Positions 21,398 to 35,300 of a stretch of DNA of 64,000 nucleotides are shown in pieces. Both the position numbers and the translations under genes were made by a program. The notes beneath the pieces were generated by a model. The model was not told where the DNA came from and did no database searches. It was given only the letters and a program-made list of their open reading frames with translations. This stretch comes from Juglans regia (lineage: Eukaryota; Streptophyta; Magnoliopsida; Fagales; Juglandaceae), in contig NC_049911.1 of assembly GCF_001411555.2 (NCBI RefSeq), positions 34,547,340-34,611,339 of the forward strand. The letters are read 5' to 3'. The stretch's first letter is position 1, and each line of letters opens with the position of its first letter.

Positions 21398-24300
21398 TAA
21401 GTGTAATATATAGTACTAGGCGTGGAGTACTTACATGTTGAATGGTAGCAGCATGTAGCTAGCTCTTGAAAATCCTAATATTAGTATACATGCACATACT
21501 ATATAGTACTGATCGATCAGTAGAGATTTAGATCTTTATAAGTTTGAATATGTTTGATCTATCAGTGCCTAATAATTATTTAGTTTTAAACGTGTGTGTA
21601 TATATATATATATATCATCATCATGATATAATGATTTTCTCGAGATTGAAGACAAACTTAGCATTCATGTTTTCAAACATGCATGCATTATACATACGGC
21701 CACTTTTGATGGTATATATGTAGAGTTCTAATATTTAGTCCTATGAATCCTAATTATTGGGAACCGAGATGAGGTTCTATAAATATATATAAATATATCT
21801 ATATATATATATATTATAGATCCTTTAAGATGTAATTAATATTAAGGGGATGATAATGATCAATAATGGGATATATAGATGCAAGACTCCACTTTAATTA
21901 ATTCCGTACGTGATTGCAACTTGTATTTACTTCCTAATTAATGATAATATAAATTAATATTGGTAGTTTTTCGTGCATATATATTATAAGCTGCAAGGGT
22001 TGATCAGTACTGATCTGAATTGAGAAAGTACATGAGCAAATCTCACTCCCCATAATTAATTTATAGTTGAGTACAGCTTTTTCATTATATATATACATGA
22101 TTGGGTTATAATTAATTCTCCTCATGTGCTGGTTGATAATAAGTAATTAACATAAAAGCTCATGTATGCTCGTCACTACATATATATCATATATATATCT
22201 ATCTATTCATGATAGTCTGAATCAAGTTGCATGGAAGATTACTGCATGCGCGCGCAGCTTGTCTATAAAGACTTTGGGAGCCGCCGGGGGGCGGGGAAGG
22301 TTCCTGTGAGCACCAGTAAGCTGTGTGATACTGACCCTTTCAAACTATGATATTTGAAGTGTTCAATAAGTAAACGAAAGATTAATGTGGCCGATGGCTA
22401 CTACTGCATTTGTTTAAAAATTTGAGACACCTAGCTAGGGTTCAATAATTCGTTTCTAAACGCCTCTCAATCTTTCCATAATCATAACTAACCTACTTCC
22501 AGGAAAATCAACAATATCCAGAAGACTAGAATAATGGTGTAATTTTCCGACAAATTATTTACTTAAAGAATACGTAAAGTGACCCATATGCGCCTGAAGA
22601 CAAGATTAGTTATTTAGCATGCATATATACTCTGTTACTCCAAGAAAATAAGAACTCTTTTTTAAATATTAATTTGTTTTCCTACCGATCGATAAAAATG
22701 AGAATATATTGCTTAATTAATTTTACCTGATCATGACCCAGTACGAGTGCTAGTGATATGATCATGACTAGTTTAATTATTAAAGCATTAACACACGTTT
22801 ATACGTGTATGCATGATCATGTGTATTCACACTTTCCTTGATTAATTCTAGCTAGCTGCAGGTGCTGATATCAAATTCAAAAATACGTACATGCTTACGA
22901 AGAAAGCACTGAGTCCCAGCCCAATTAGCTAGAGGGAGAAGATCATTAACAGAAGAATATGGTGGTTTATTCGTACCGCATGCTCTCTGCATGGATGCGT
23001 TATCGAGAAGTACTGAGTGATTAATTGTAATGAAGTCGTTTACGAAAGTTTATTGATTATTCGGGGAGATCAGGCGGGTTATTCTAGCTAGCTCCAGTCC
23101 CCAATCATTGAATCTGTGTCTCACAAGTTTTTTCATAGAACACCTAACTTATATAAAAGCAATATTATATATGTACCAGAAGTTGCAGTTTTGAACAGCT
23201 AGCTTAAAGATACATGATCAATGCTAGCAGCTGGCCCGTTAATTATTTCCAGGTTTCTCAATGCTCTAAGAAAGCTTTGTTTGGTTATTCGCGTAGTACA
23301 AATTGATCGATCATGAGGCATATTATATGTGCATTAATTTATTATGTTCGCTTGTCTTGTTTCTAATGTATATCTCATATCGATCACAATTATTAACACA
23401 TAGAGCTAGGGATTGTTTAGGGTTTGGAGCTACACACCGTCAGAAAGTTTTAACGACTTTTTAGAGCAGGATCATTGAGTACTGTATATATGTGTGCGCG
23501 CGTGTATACCTTTAGCTAGAGACCAGCATGCATGGTGTGCAAATTAGTATAAAAAGGTCTCATGAGTCATGACCTTTCCAGCATCATTCGTACCTCTGCA
23601 AAATTGGGCCATCAAGAATCAGAAGGACGCCATGCATCAACAGGCCGGGCGACGTTCTATATACATTACATGATAATTGATATTGTTACCAACTCTTTCT
23701 ATGACCATAAGAGTGGACGGGCCGTCTTGAGATTGGGTTCAACTTCCTATTGGTGGCAATTAAGCACCTTGATTACGGTCAAAAAAGATATATAAGATTA
23801 AAAAAAAAAAAAAATTGTCAAACAAGAAACCTTTGCCTGAAAGAGGAAGGAAAAGAAGAAGAAAGGTGAAGGGAATTAATAGGAGGGAAGAAACAATAAA
23901 AGAAAGGTCAAGCAGACACAACCACCCGGCCGGCTCATCGATCGGTTCAACTTTATGATCAATGGTAAGGAATCAATATAGAACTTGACACCCAACGTAT
24001 CTTGATGATCATACTCATCATGATTCACCTCTATCATAAACCATCTCTATACCCAATATGAGACTTAGCGGGAGGTTACTGCAAATGTCATGGCCCATGT
24101 GGCATTGAGTGTCCTTATAAGTACATCACTTGGGAGAAATATTTAAGCAAACTCAAGTTACATATATATATATGGGTTTTATACTCCAAAAAAATATAAT
24201 TCATGAGGTATCAATTGGAGATATTTGAAATCATTATAAACCTACCCAATGCATGAATTTTGTCATATATATTCATTCACATTTTTCATAGAATCATGAT

Positions 24301-26137
24301 CACCCACGTACCCAATTTTATGATCAGGCTTAGTGGCCGAGATTTAAGATATTTCTAGGCATTGTACGTATCACAATATATACTTAGTTGAGAAATACGT
24401 ACGGATGATATTTAGTCAAATTAGTTTTTCCTTTTTTTAAGGTTATAAATTATTGCGTTTTGATTTCCAAAAGAAAAGGTCAAAAACTAAAGCAACCAGC
24501 TCACACGACAAATTTACATTGGAGAAAAGAAATAACAACGTAAATGGTTATTTGTTTATTTTTGTCTCGCGCCGATAGTATTGTTTAACTACTTTATAGC
24601 GTTCTCCATTGTTTCCTAAACTACTTCTGCTTCTTCGTTTGTTTCTGAAGGGTTTGAACCCAGACATGAGCTCGAGAACGTGTATAAAAGGTTATTCAAA
24701 AAGTGATAAGCGGAAACAATAAAAGCCGTCACTACAGTGGGTCAAGATATGAGAAAATAGATGATATTTTATCTGGGTATATATAGATATATATGATTAA
24801 TATAATTGGAGATGATCACCACGGTCCACGTAGGATACAAAGTGCCAAATTACTATTGCTTAATTAATTCTTAACTAGATATATAGCGATCACCAGTACT
24901 GTCAGAAAAACATGTGGTCACTGGCCGGTCAAACCTTTGCATGCACAACATCATCCTGATCTGCTTAATTCTAGTGTGGGTGTGCCTGTAAATTTGTAAG
25001 ATCATTAAGGGGCATGATTTCCCTTGCGAATTTGGTCTCTACATTACTTTCAAGTTTGTATATGCATGCATGTCATGAACAAGTGAAGGATACATGTAGT
25101 ACTGATCCTACGCTATTCATGTACAATCATCAAGCATGGGTAAAAGAAGAAGAACATTACAACGTCAATTAAAAAAAAAAAACGTTTGTGAGATCAAAAC
25201 AACTTGATCATTTTTTCACACAATCCAAAATGTGGCCGCTAGCAAGCTATTTGATTTAAACGGTACTCATGAAAATTAACATGCATATACACGATCGAGT
25301 TAAAGGATCAGCCAAAACATGAGAACATAGGGGAAGGGAATCCAGGAGACTGGTCAGGGGAAGATGAAGCCGCGCATCCCATTAAATAAACAGTACGTAT
25401 AATATTAATTCCCAGTGGTTTCCTGTCCAGGGAACCCATCCCCATCCCTCTCCTATATGTATTTGCCTTTCTTGTCCGTGCATGCATGATCCCCAAATAT
25501 TCTCGCCATTTCAATGCTGCAGGCTCCGCAATCAGCACTGTCGACTGTGGGACTTGATGAGGTGGCGTGCATCCATTGGTAAGAAGGATATTCATGATAT
25601 TCATAAAGTTGAAGAGGCCGAGCCAGTACTATCACGTGGCGTGGTCAACTTTAATTAATTTGGGTGATCTGAATGTGAACGGGGTTTTGGGCGCAAGCAG
25701 CTATATAGCTGACTGCAGGGCGTTGGTGTACGGGACTTTGTCTCAATTTGCAAGTCCAATTGTTCCAAATTAATTCTTATTAATTTTATATTACAGACAT
25801 ATAATATATATCTTAACCTAAACAAGATCATGACGGGGCCAGTACCTTGTGTGAGAAGACCCATAGTAGGTAAGAGCTTGACAAGCACAGCCCTCCCCGG
25901 CCCATTGTTTAATTATCAGTACATCCCCTTTAGCTTAAATTGCCAATTTCTTGTGCATGGTGATCATGAGTACTTGGCAGCTCCCAAGACTCTAGCACCT
26001 GATTTCATTATCTAGCCAGTATCCCTTAAGCTACTGGTATATACCTTTTTTGGTCGATAAATGATATGACAGACATCAAAACCTAACTGAAGAATTCGTC
26101 ATAATTCTCTCCATGCAAGTAAGTTACCTTTTAGCTC

Positions 26138-26147
26138 CTATATATAA
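26138..26147 (+). promoter_or_regulatory. Candidate TATA box for the NAC gene
   Basis: CTATATATAAG lies about 250 bp upstream of the NAC start codon. AT-rich DNA is common here, so the call is tentative. A leader intron ending near 26337 (TTTGCTACAG) is possible. Confidence 0.35.
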
Positions 26148-26396
26148 GTTTTACTTCCTATGTAAGTACTGAGGAAGAAATTTCGTGCTCCTCTAGGGTT
26201 TTCTGTTAAGTAGGGTATCAAGAAAAGTAGAAGAGAGCCTTCTAATTCACCTTCATATGGTTCTTTGAGCTGGCTGCATGCCCTAGAGACTCATAATTCA
26301 AGCACTTATTTTCATGTCACTCTTTCTTTGCTACAGAAACAAAGCAGTAATCAGAACGGGAAGGAACAAGGCAAGAAGGAGATCATCAAAGACAAT

Positions 26397-27379
26397 ATGG
26401 CAGGATCAGATCATCATCATGCAAAGGATCATGAAAAGCTGCCACCAGGGTTCCGATTTCATCCCTCAGATGAAGAGCTAATAACTTATTATCTCATAAA
26501 CAAGATATCGGATGCTAATTTTACAGGAAGGGCAATCGGAGATGTTGATCTCAACAAATGCGAACCCTGGGAACTTCCAGGTAGTAGTAAAGCTGAAACC
26601 TTGCTTTCTAATGTTAGTGGTACATATGATCATCATGATCATGTAGTTAGCCAGTTTTACACATGCGCAGAAAAAAAAAATTATTTGCTTTATAATTAAT
26701 TAACCATGCAATTGTGATTTTGATTCTAGGTTTTTGACCAATACTTGATCTTCCCGGCCAGAAAATATGCGGACTTAATTCGCAATTAGTGGGATTCTTA
26801 TATTTAAAATTAGTTCGTCAATATAATTTAGGGTTCCCCACGTGCTCCCTTGGAAGAGAACAAATGACGAATACATTCATGTTCATGATTCGTATTTAAT
26901 TAATATATTAGATAGAATAATATTAAATCTCATAATATAAGGAAAACGTTGTCTTCGTTTCTTGTGATACGGATAACATGCAGAATTTTGTTTAATTCTG
27001 AACAAACAGCTGAATAAAACTCTTGTCTAATTTGACGGAATTCCTTTTCTTATTTCTCTCAACTTCTTCTGCATGCGTATATGCCTACTAGGGAAGGCTA
27101 AAATGGGAGAAAAAGAATGGTATTTCTTCAGCCTGCGGGATCGGAAATACCCAACTGGAGTGAGAACAAATCGAGCAACAAATACAGGTTACTGGAAGAC
27201 CACGGGGAAAGACAAGGAGATCTTCAACGGCGAAACGTCAGAGTTGGTTGGGATGAAGAAGACATTGGTTTTCTATAGGGGGAGAGCTCCCAGAGGAGAG
27301 AAAACCAACTGGGTCATGCATGAATATCGCATCCACTCAAAATCTGCCTTTAGAAATACCAAGGTACGTATAACGCAAT

Positions 27380-27420
<41 letters not shown>

Positions 27421-27917
27421 TACTCAAAAAACTAAGTACGTAGGATGTTATAATTATTGATGATCTTAATTCCCCTAGCTACTAGCTTTACGAGTGCACA
27501 AAAATTAGGTGAATAAATTCAAGTGATATATATGTTCAAGGACGTGATATGTGTGTGTGTGTGAATTCACAGGACCTACTTGGAAGATCAGACTATTAGA
27601 AAACAAAAGCAAAAACCACGATAACACAAAATTTATAAGAGTTTTACTATATGATCAATTTTACGTATTCTTTATGCAGTACTTCACTAATATAATTAAT
27701 CAAAATAGTTATTTTATATTAAAAAAATGATGCAACCAATTACATTAATAGAGTGCGTAAAAAATATATAAAAATGACTATACATAAAATTTTTAAATAT
27801 ATAATATGATCTGCGCGAGCCCCTTAATTTTGTTGCTGAAGCTTCAGGCCAGTACTACTAAAATTGATTTCTTAAGAATGTTTTTGCGGCAGAGTTACGA
27901 AATTTGTATTATCAACA

Positions 27918-27984
<67 letters not shown>

Positions 27985-28554
27985 TTTTGGTCATATATAT
28001 CTATAGATCTTTACGTACTTCTATATATATTTGGAGGAAAATAATATATTATTACTAGATCTCCAGCACATTTATTTCTGAACACGAGACAATATATTAA
28101 AGCTCTAGCATTTAAAATTAAGCGTAACATTTTAATTATTAGCTGATCTTAATGAAAAGTTTGGCATATATTATATAGTCATATATATATATAGACACAC
28201 ACGTAGAACGCACATAATTTGTTCTTCAACAGAGCATCATCATGTATATATAGATCATACGTACAAGCGATATATGTTATATATTGGCCAGCAGTTATAT
28301 ATACTAACTTTTAGATTTAAAAAATAAAAAAAGACTATCGAGCTAGTGTACTCAATTTATAATTAAAGTTTTGTAAGAAAACTTGTAGCATCTAAATATT
28401 TAGTATTTTTCATACTTCAAGTTCAAACGACATGATTAAGTTGTTTTGTCCCATGAGCACGTAATAGAAGTTGCATGCAAATATTTAGATACTCCGAGCA
28501 TGAAATGTCAAAGCTAAATAGTGCATGCAATTTATAGGTCTATAAATTAGTAGC

Positions 28555-28587
<33 letters not shown>

Positions 28588-29597
28588 GGCGTCGCACGTG
28601 AACGTATAGATAAAATACATGCATATACTGGTGAAACCTGAAAACTCGAGATTTAGGCCCAAAAATTAAAGCACAAATAAGTGCACGGAAAAGGGGGGGG
28701 GGGGGAAATGCAAGTAAAGGAAATTATTATACGAATTTTTTTGGTAATTAAGTTACAAACGTACGTCATCAAGTTACAACTTGGTGTCCTCTCCCTAGCT
28801 TATTGATCTTGTAGAGATCAAGATCAGCCTATTGACAGAAAAACAAAAACAAAAAAAAAAAAATTGAAGCTGCGTCTTATGAAAAATCTAGATAAATGAA
28901 CTCGCGTGTAAGTATAGAAAAAATGCATGCATACTTGTCTCCAAATATTAATATAGCTTAATGCACGTGGAAGTACTAGGCCTGAAACTTTGTTGCATAC
29001 GTACAGCAGGATGAATGGGTGGTTTGCCGAGTCTTCCAGAAGAGCGCAGGCACAAAAAAATTCCCTTCGAACCAGTCAAGAGCTGGGCTGAATCCCTACA
29101 ACCTCGAAATAGGTCATCCCAGTGCCCTGCCAGTACCGCAAATGATGCAGCTGGGAGATCCTGCGGGACAGTTCCATTATGGAAGGAATTACGTGAGCAG
29201 TGCAGAACTAGCGGAGCTCACGCGGGTTTTCAGAGGCGGCGGATCAACTAGTCATGTCAACGGCCAGCTGCAAATGCAACCCCAGTTAAACTATCCGCCG
29301 CTTGGTGCTGGAGGATGCTTCACAATATCAGGTTTAAATTTGAATCTTGGAGGTGGAGCAGGAACGTCTCAACCAGTTTTCCGGTCCATGCCCCCAGCAC
29401 CAGCACCAGCACCACCATCTCTCGCAATGAATCATCATCATCAACACGATGTGTCTTCCTCCATGATGACTGGTAATCCTCTTGCTGCTGAGACTTCAGG
29501 CTATGGTACGGAAATGAATCATGGAAACCCGCCCAGCAACAGATATATGGGCATGGATCATTGCCTGGATCTAGATAACTACTGGCCTCCCTATTAA
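26397..29597 (+). CDS. NAC-domain transcription factor (NAM/CUC-like subgroup)
   Basis: Three exons, 26397-26580, 27092-27363 and 29007-29597, give 348 residues (exon 3 could begin three bases later). The five NAC subdomains are in order: [56 protein letters not shown] with [40 protein letters not shown] with [10 protein letters not shown], and [17 protein letters not shown]. The C-terminal activation region is rich in Gly, Pro, Met and His and ends [13 protein letters not shown] proteins are plant-specific nuclear DNA-binding dimers. The closest subgroup by eye is NAM/CUC2/NAC100, but I do not assign an orthologue. Introns are long and contain (AT)n and (CT)n microsatellites. An in-frame ATG 132 bases upstream could extend the protein, but PPGFRF normally lies near the N-terminus. 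Confidence 0.95.
27381..27417. repeat. (AT)n microsatellite in NAC intron 2
   Basis: An uninterrupted AT run of about 37 bp begins 18 bases after the exon 2 donor. It is likely to be length-polymorphic. Confidence 0.95.
27919..27981. repeat. (CT)n microsatellite in NAC intron 2
   Basis: About 30 perfect CT units make this the longest dinucleotide array in the window. It lies in the 1.6-kb intron. Confidence 0.95.
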
Positions 29598-30865
29598 TGG
29601 GGGGGGAACAGGGAACGGATCAATGCGGGATCAGCTAGCAATTTAGTCTAGTTTTATTATTATCAATTTAGAAAGAAAAGACAAGGTACGGCAATCGTAC
29701 GTACGTAGTACTCTTACGATCTGTTTCTGCATGTTTAAGTACTTGCTTTCGAAAGGAATTAAATTGTGGACCTGAAAGAGGGATTAAGAATGGTTTCATA
29801 GTTATGTGGAACAAACAGTGCCTTCAAGACGTTAAATGGGCCCTTCCTGTGGTATGCTCCCATGTCGAGGTTGCGTCCAGGAGGTTACTTGTGGACCGAG
29901 TAGTCTGTTCGTTTTGAGTTGGGTCTTCGTTTTTTATTTTCTTAATTTCCTTTCTCAGACCCGCTAAGATAGAGGAGGAAACGGCCTTACACTAGCCAAA
30001 CCTGGACAAGCTACATTTCCTCGCTTCCTTTTGGTCTTAATTTTGATAAATCAATGTCGATATCCTTTTATTGTTGGGTCAGACTTTGGATAAAGATGTA
30101 CGTATGTACGTATAAGATTTTTTGGAAATTTGATTGTTATCGGAAATCTTTGCCCATGAAATAATCCAAAACAACGAACTGACCATGAATCACCGGATCA
30201 TGCCACCCCATGCATCCGTATCCCGAAGCTACCAAAAAACCCGTATATACTTTTCACTCACCACCAAATCCCAAACAACCCGCATCCTCCAAAAAAACTC
30301 AGAGAGCCTAAATTCACCACAAAATGGGAAGGCTCACGGCCACCACAAAACCAACCTTTAATTCGATGGTCAATCCGCAAACTGCACTGAATACCACCCT
30401 CTACAGCGCTCTGATCAGTGCTCCCGCGTAATCACACTGGCAGGACCCAATTCGTCGATGTGTCAGCGATGGGATAGTGGAGACGGCCGGTGCAAAAGGT
30501 GCAGCTCAAGAAGTTAGGACGACAAAGAAAGTCTTTCTATTTAAATCGTTTTACTAAGATTCTTTGTTATTTCCACATGATGAACATATATAGTTACGCA
30601 AAGACCATTTCATATACTCGATCTCTTCAAGTTCGTGTTATTCGGACAAGAACTTCAACGTGTGAACTTGAAGGGGACAGTTTGTTTAATTTCTATCTAA
30701 ACTCGAAGGGACATTAATCCATTTTCCAACCTATAACATACATAATCCGGACCTGCATAATTTGATGTGACACACTAGCGTATGTGTCTCAAGCACCGCA
30801 TCTCCCAAGCTTCGATACTTCATTTCCGTACAAGAAAACCGCGGGGGGAGAATAAAAACCGGAAT

Positions 30866-30899
<34 letters not shown>

Positions 30900-32334
30900 T
30901 ACTTATTAAATTCATATTGGACCCTTTTGGCCGTCACAATCCAATAAGAAGAGTACATAAATAAGTATATATATTAAGATGGAGAATTGTCGTCGTTAAT
31001 CAGGCACAGAAAATATAATTCTGACGGACAATATATCTCGTGAACCCCAAAAAAAAAAAAAAAAAAAAAAGACTACCCCTCTGTCAACATCAACAACACT
31101 GCCCATGATACCTGAACTACCTGTCAAACTATCGTGTGATGAAGTTTCTAAAATTTTTCTTCACAAAAAAACCAAAACGAGCAAACCAAGTACGAACAAA
31201 TGGAGAGATCTTCCAAAACATCAGAGGTCACTGACAAGTAAATAGCTAGAAAGCCCATGCCAAGAGTGCACCTCCATCTGCAGTAAAAGGAAATTCAGTA
31301 TTCAGTCGCATCAATGAACAAACCAACAAATCATACAAAATCAAAGCAAATCGATATAACACTGCTATTAAAATAGCTAAACAAGTGTATGCCAGAGGTG
31401 ATCACTCTATACGTTATATCTCCACTTTAGAGTAAGCTCCTTGGACAGCATTTGATCCACTGGCTCTTGATTGAAAAAGCCGTGGGTTTTCGTTTTCAAA
31501 CTGCTTTCTACACATATATTGTCCGTCATTTCTAATAAAGATTATTATGGTAGCCAATCGTCTTTCCTGCTGTAGTTGACATACCCCCTCATGGAGAGAA
31601 ACTATAATTAGGGATTCACGCAGAGAAACAAGAGAAGATATGGATGTAACAAGATGAGTAACTGTGCATTTGGAGGGGAAGAGAAATGATAGAAGCTTTG
31701 AAGATCACGAGAGGACAATGGATGAGCTTAAAATTTTCTTTCTTAGAATCTTGTTCTTATGGGCGGGGGATTGATGGCTTAAATGTCCATGATTTTCTAT
31801 TTTCGATTAATGTAAACACTAGTTAGGTACTTCTCATGTATACATCCTGCAGCTATGCCTTCTTTTATTATGAATAAAACTTCTTGATTACCTAATAAAA
31901 ACAAGGGGTAACAATCGAGAATGGAAGCATTAAGAGTCACGCAACAATAAAGCAAGGGAAGGGATATGACATCAATGAAGCAGCTCAAACAGATCAACGG
32001 TAAGATATACAAATCAGGTTTTTGAATCTTGGTTCGAGAGTGTATTAAGTAAATCCTCATCTGAAGTGGTAAAAAATATGAAGGTGATGCTAATTAAAAC
32101 AGTCAGCGAGATATTATGCTACTTAAACATCAATCATAAAATCATATGGCTAATAACAGGAAGGTGAAACCTTTTTTGGATGTATTATCCATACATCAAT
32201 GTATTTCAATTCCAGGCATATGAAATCCAGGGAACACAAATATATAGAATGCTCTTCAAAACAATTAGAATGAAGCATACCTTAAATAGTCCCCTGCCCT
32301 GAATATAAAAACCAGTGGCTGAACATGCCGTACT
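29598..32334. other. Intergenic region between NAC and the coiled-coil gene
   Basis: The left part is the NAC 3' untranslated region. A TA run sits at about 30868-30896 and a poly(A) run of about 22 bp at 31049-31070. Open frames at 30134, 30490, 30731 and 31797 show no recognisable features. The last several hundred bases precede the stop codon of the minus-strand gene and should hold its 3' untranslated region. Confidence 0.4.
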
Positions 32335-35300
32335 CTACTTGTCTGGATGGACCCGTTTAGCCTTACGACGTGCATGGTTGGTGTGAGCATTTCGAGTAGG
32401 TTTCTTCACCTTTTTGCTGCAGAGATCAGGCACATAAAACCGTTACAGAAGTTTTAGAAGTTCAATAACAAACAAAAGAAAATATGGTTGTCAATCCTTT
32501 GACAGAGACACAGGCAGAATAAAAAATGAGGTAATTGAGAAACTGACTAGAAAATGGTGGAAGCAATTCTGAAGAGTATGATGATGGGTACGGCCAACAA
32601 AGCAGAAGCCTGCACCATTTAGCTCACTAGTAAGTCACATGGTCCAAGTCAAGTAATGTGCAGCTAAATAACTAGATTTGACAAAGTAAATAAGAGAAGA
32701 AAGTACACAACCATCACATACCGCAAACCACTCCAACTCTTTAGTAGCAAGAGGTCTTGTCAGTTCATGCCTTTTCAGCATCTCTTGCACAGTTGCTTGC
32801 ATCTTAACAAAGCATGAGAAAATAGAATAACACATTATTACTGAAAACATACTGATATTCCTTTACCACATATTTGAGCACAGGTACCTTACAAGTAAAA
32901 ACCCTAAAATTAGGGGTAAAGAAACGACAGTAACTGAGATTCAAACCTGATGGTGGTAGGTAGTTGCGGATTTCAGAAACTCCCCATAGGCATAAACTAC
33001 TTCCTTTGTATAGGGCTTTATCGCCACTCGTACTTTTTCAACGTGAGGTTTTGCCACATCCGCAATTTGATCAATATAAGGTTTGCTGAACTTCTTCGCA
33101 TCCTGTCACCCATAAATAATTCTTTTCAGATTCATGTTAGTAGAAAAGATAACCAAAGATGCAAAAATATTAAATTTACCTGAAAGTAAGGATCAATAAA
33201 TTTTTGCACTTGGACAAGATGTGGAGTTACTTTGGTCTTTGATGCCTCATAAACTTCAATGGTTTTTTTCCTGAGTGTCTGGACACGTGGTTCAGTGTTC
33301 GTTTTTAGTACTACCCACTGTTCCTTTATAGTTGAGATCCATTTCTTCAAGCGACAGAACAAAGAATGAGAAGATTACACACCCAGGTTAGTCATTTCTA
33401 ACAAGCAAAGCAAACTTTAAGCAAGAGAGAAAAGAAAAAGGAGGTTTCTGGGCAGATCATGTAACAAGCAGTAACCTCCGAACACCATTATTCACTTCAT
33501 TCTCTTGTAAGAAACAAAACAAATAACAAAAAGTCGACATAGAAATATTGGAAGTCCCAAAACACAACGCACAAAAGCAGGTTAATGAAAAGATAGCTTA
33601 CAGTTTTAATTATTTCCATATGAGGTGCAGCCCACTTTTCAGCTTGTGCTTTTTTCTCTAGGGCCTGGAGCAAATTTGAAACATAAGGGTCGTGGATAAC
33701 GAACTATGAGATATATATCATTCAAAACAAGATTAAAACTAGTCACACCAACTCCCAAACAAACTATGGGAAACATTAGTCAAATACAGTCTGCCACTGG
33801 GTAAATAACCACATAGCAACAAGGAGGAAAAAATACCTTCTCAATTACCATATCCATAACTGGTTTGCCACGCTCATTCCAATGTGTCTCCATGAAGGAC
33901 TACAAGAAGATATGTTTTCAGCTCTCATGTGAAGTATTCCACTTGTGCAAAACACAATTGCACTAAATTTACCTGACAATGGATTAAATGCACAGCAAGC
34001 CAAGGTGGAAACCACGCACCATGAACCTGCCACATTTTTGTCAGTTTTTCCATTAAATTCCATTTTTAACTCCTTTTCTCGTCACGGGTATACAAGATAT
34101 CAGAGAAGACAATAAATGTAACCATGCAACTCATGGTGCCTGGATGCATAAAGCACGTACACAGACAGACCATATATTCATAACAACAATGGCAACATTC
34201 AGAAGCTTTGAACCCTCATTCGTAACTGCAAACAGTAAATTCTGGGCAATGAAGTACACGATTAGTTCCAGCAGTGCCATCATGGGGGGTATTCAGATTT
34301 TCACGACTAATCAGATGTACATGCAATCCTAGTTTAAATCCATTTCAAGTTCCATTAAGAACTACAGGCTTCTGACCACTTATGTATCATCTAGACTTCT
34401 TCAAACTCTGGATCAAATTAGAAAAAGTGATTCAAAATCATTTCGAGGCTTCCCAGCTAGAAAGCCTTGCTAAATAAAGGTAATTCTGCCATAATTTCTC
34501 CATATCTATTCATCCCATAGCCATTATACTACCACTGTAATTTCAGCTGCCTACGAAATCTCAGTTCAGTGCAGAAATGCTTAATGGACTTTGTATACGT
34601 ATTTCAGTTGTGCCCTTTCATCCATTTTCTAATAATTTACAACAACAAAAAAATACAATAAAGCAAAATTACATCTATTTTTTAACTATAAAATATATGA
34701 TAACTCAATCAACTCTCAAAAATTATATCAGGGAGTGTACATGGCAGAATAGTTCCTTGTGAGCAAGCAACCAATAGTCTTTTAGTGCACTGATACTCCC
34801 ATTTCTTTATCTCCGCTGTTTGACCGACAGTATTGCTGACTTTTTAAAGCAAGGGTTCCTCAGTCATTCGTTAAAATAAATACAAAATTATACAACTATG
34901 AGCTAGTACTAGTATGTAAAAATTTGGCATTTCCCAAAATTTCTGGCTCAGATATATTTTAACAAGATTCAGTCCAAACCATAGAGGGTAGAGTATATAG
35001 AGAAAATTAATACTAGGAGCAACAAAGTCAAAGGACAAATGTGACAGGTATGCCCTAAAACTTCCCAAGCCCATAATACTAGTAGCCTACAAAGAGATAC
35101 AGAGCATCAAAAACTAAGTCAATTTTACCTCCTTTAACTTTTTAGTTTTTGAAGTGGCCTCAGACTTTGCCTTGATCATTTCTTCCTAAAAAGTTCCAAA
35201 AAGAAAACCAGCACATTAGATCCATCATGTAGAATCTGACATAGTATGAGCTCTATCAGCACCAGGTTAGGTACCTCAGCAACTTTAAGAGCCCGTTCAA

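Larger units (their letters stand above)
18901..26136. other. Gene-poor AT-rich intergenic region
   Basis: No protein-coding gene is recognised over about 7 kb. The open frames here (for example at 19564, 20399, 23562, 25308) overlap others on the opposite strand and show no family features. Contents are AT microsatellites (about 19183, 21600, 21790), a MITE (21191-21397) and an old direct duplication (20520-21147). A small GC-rich patch lies at about 22245-22300. The right end is the upstream region of the NAC gene. Confidence 0.5.

Noticed and set aside
22245..22320. Possible small RNA gene in a GC-rich patch
   Set aside because: No tRNA, snoRNA or hairpin structure could be drawn with confidence. 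It is only a short rise in GC.
26265..26396. In-frame 44-codon extension of the NAC protein
   Set aside because: It has no conserved residues, contains a splice-acceptor-like TTTGCTACAG, and NAC domains normally begin close to the start codon.
29115..29142. Possible miR164 target site in the NAC gene (AGTGCCCTGC core)
   Set aside because: Only the central bases fit the miR164 site seen in NAM/CUC/NAC1 genes. The part that must pair with the microRNA 5' end (TTCTCCA) reads CAGTACC, so a functional site is unlikely.
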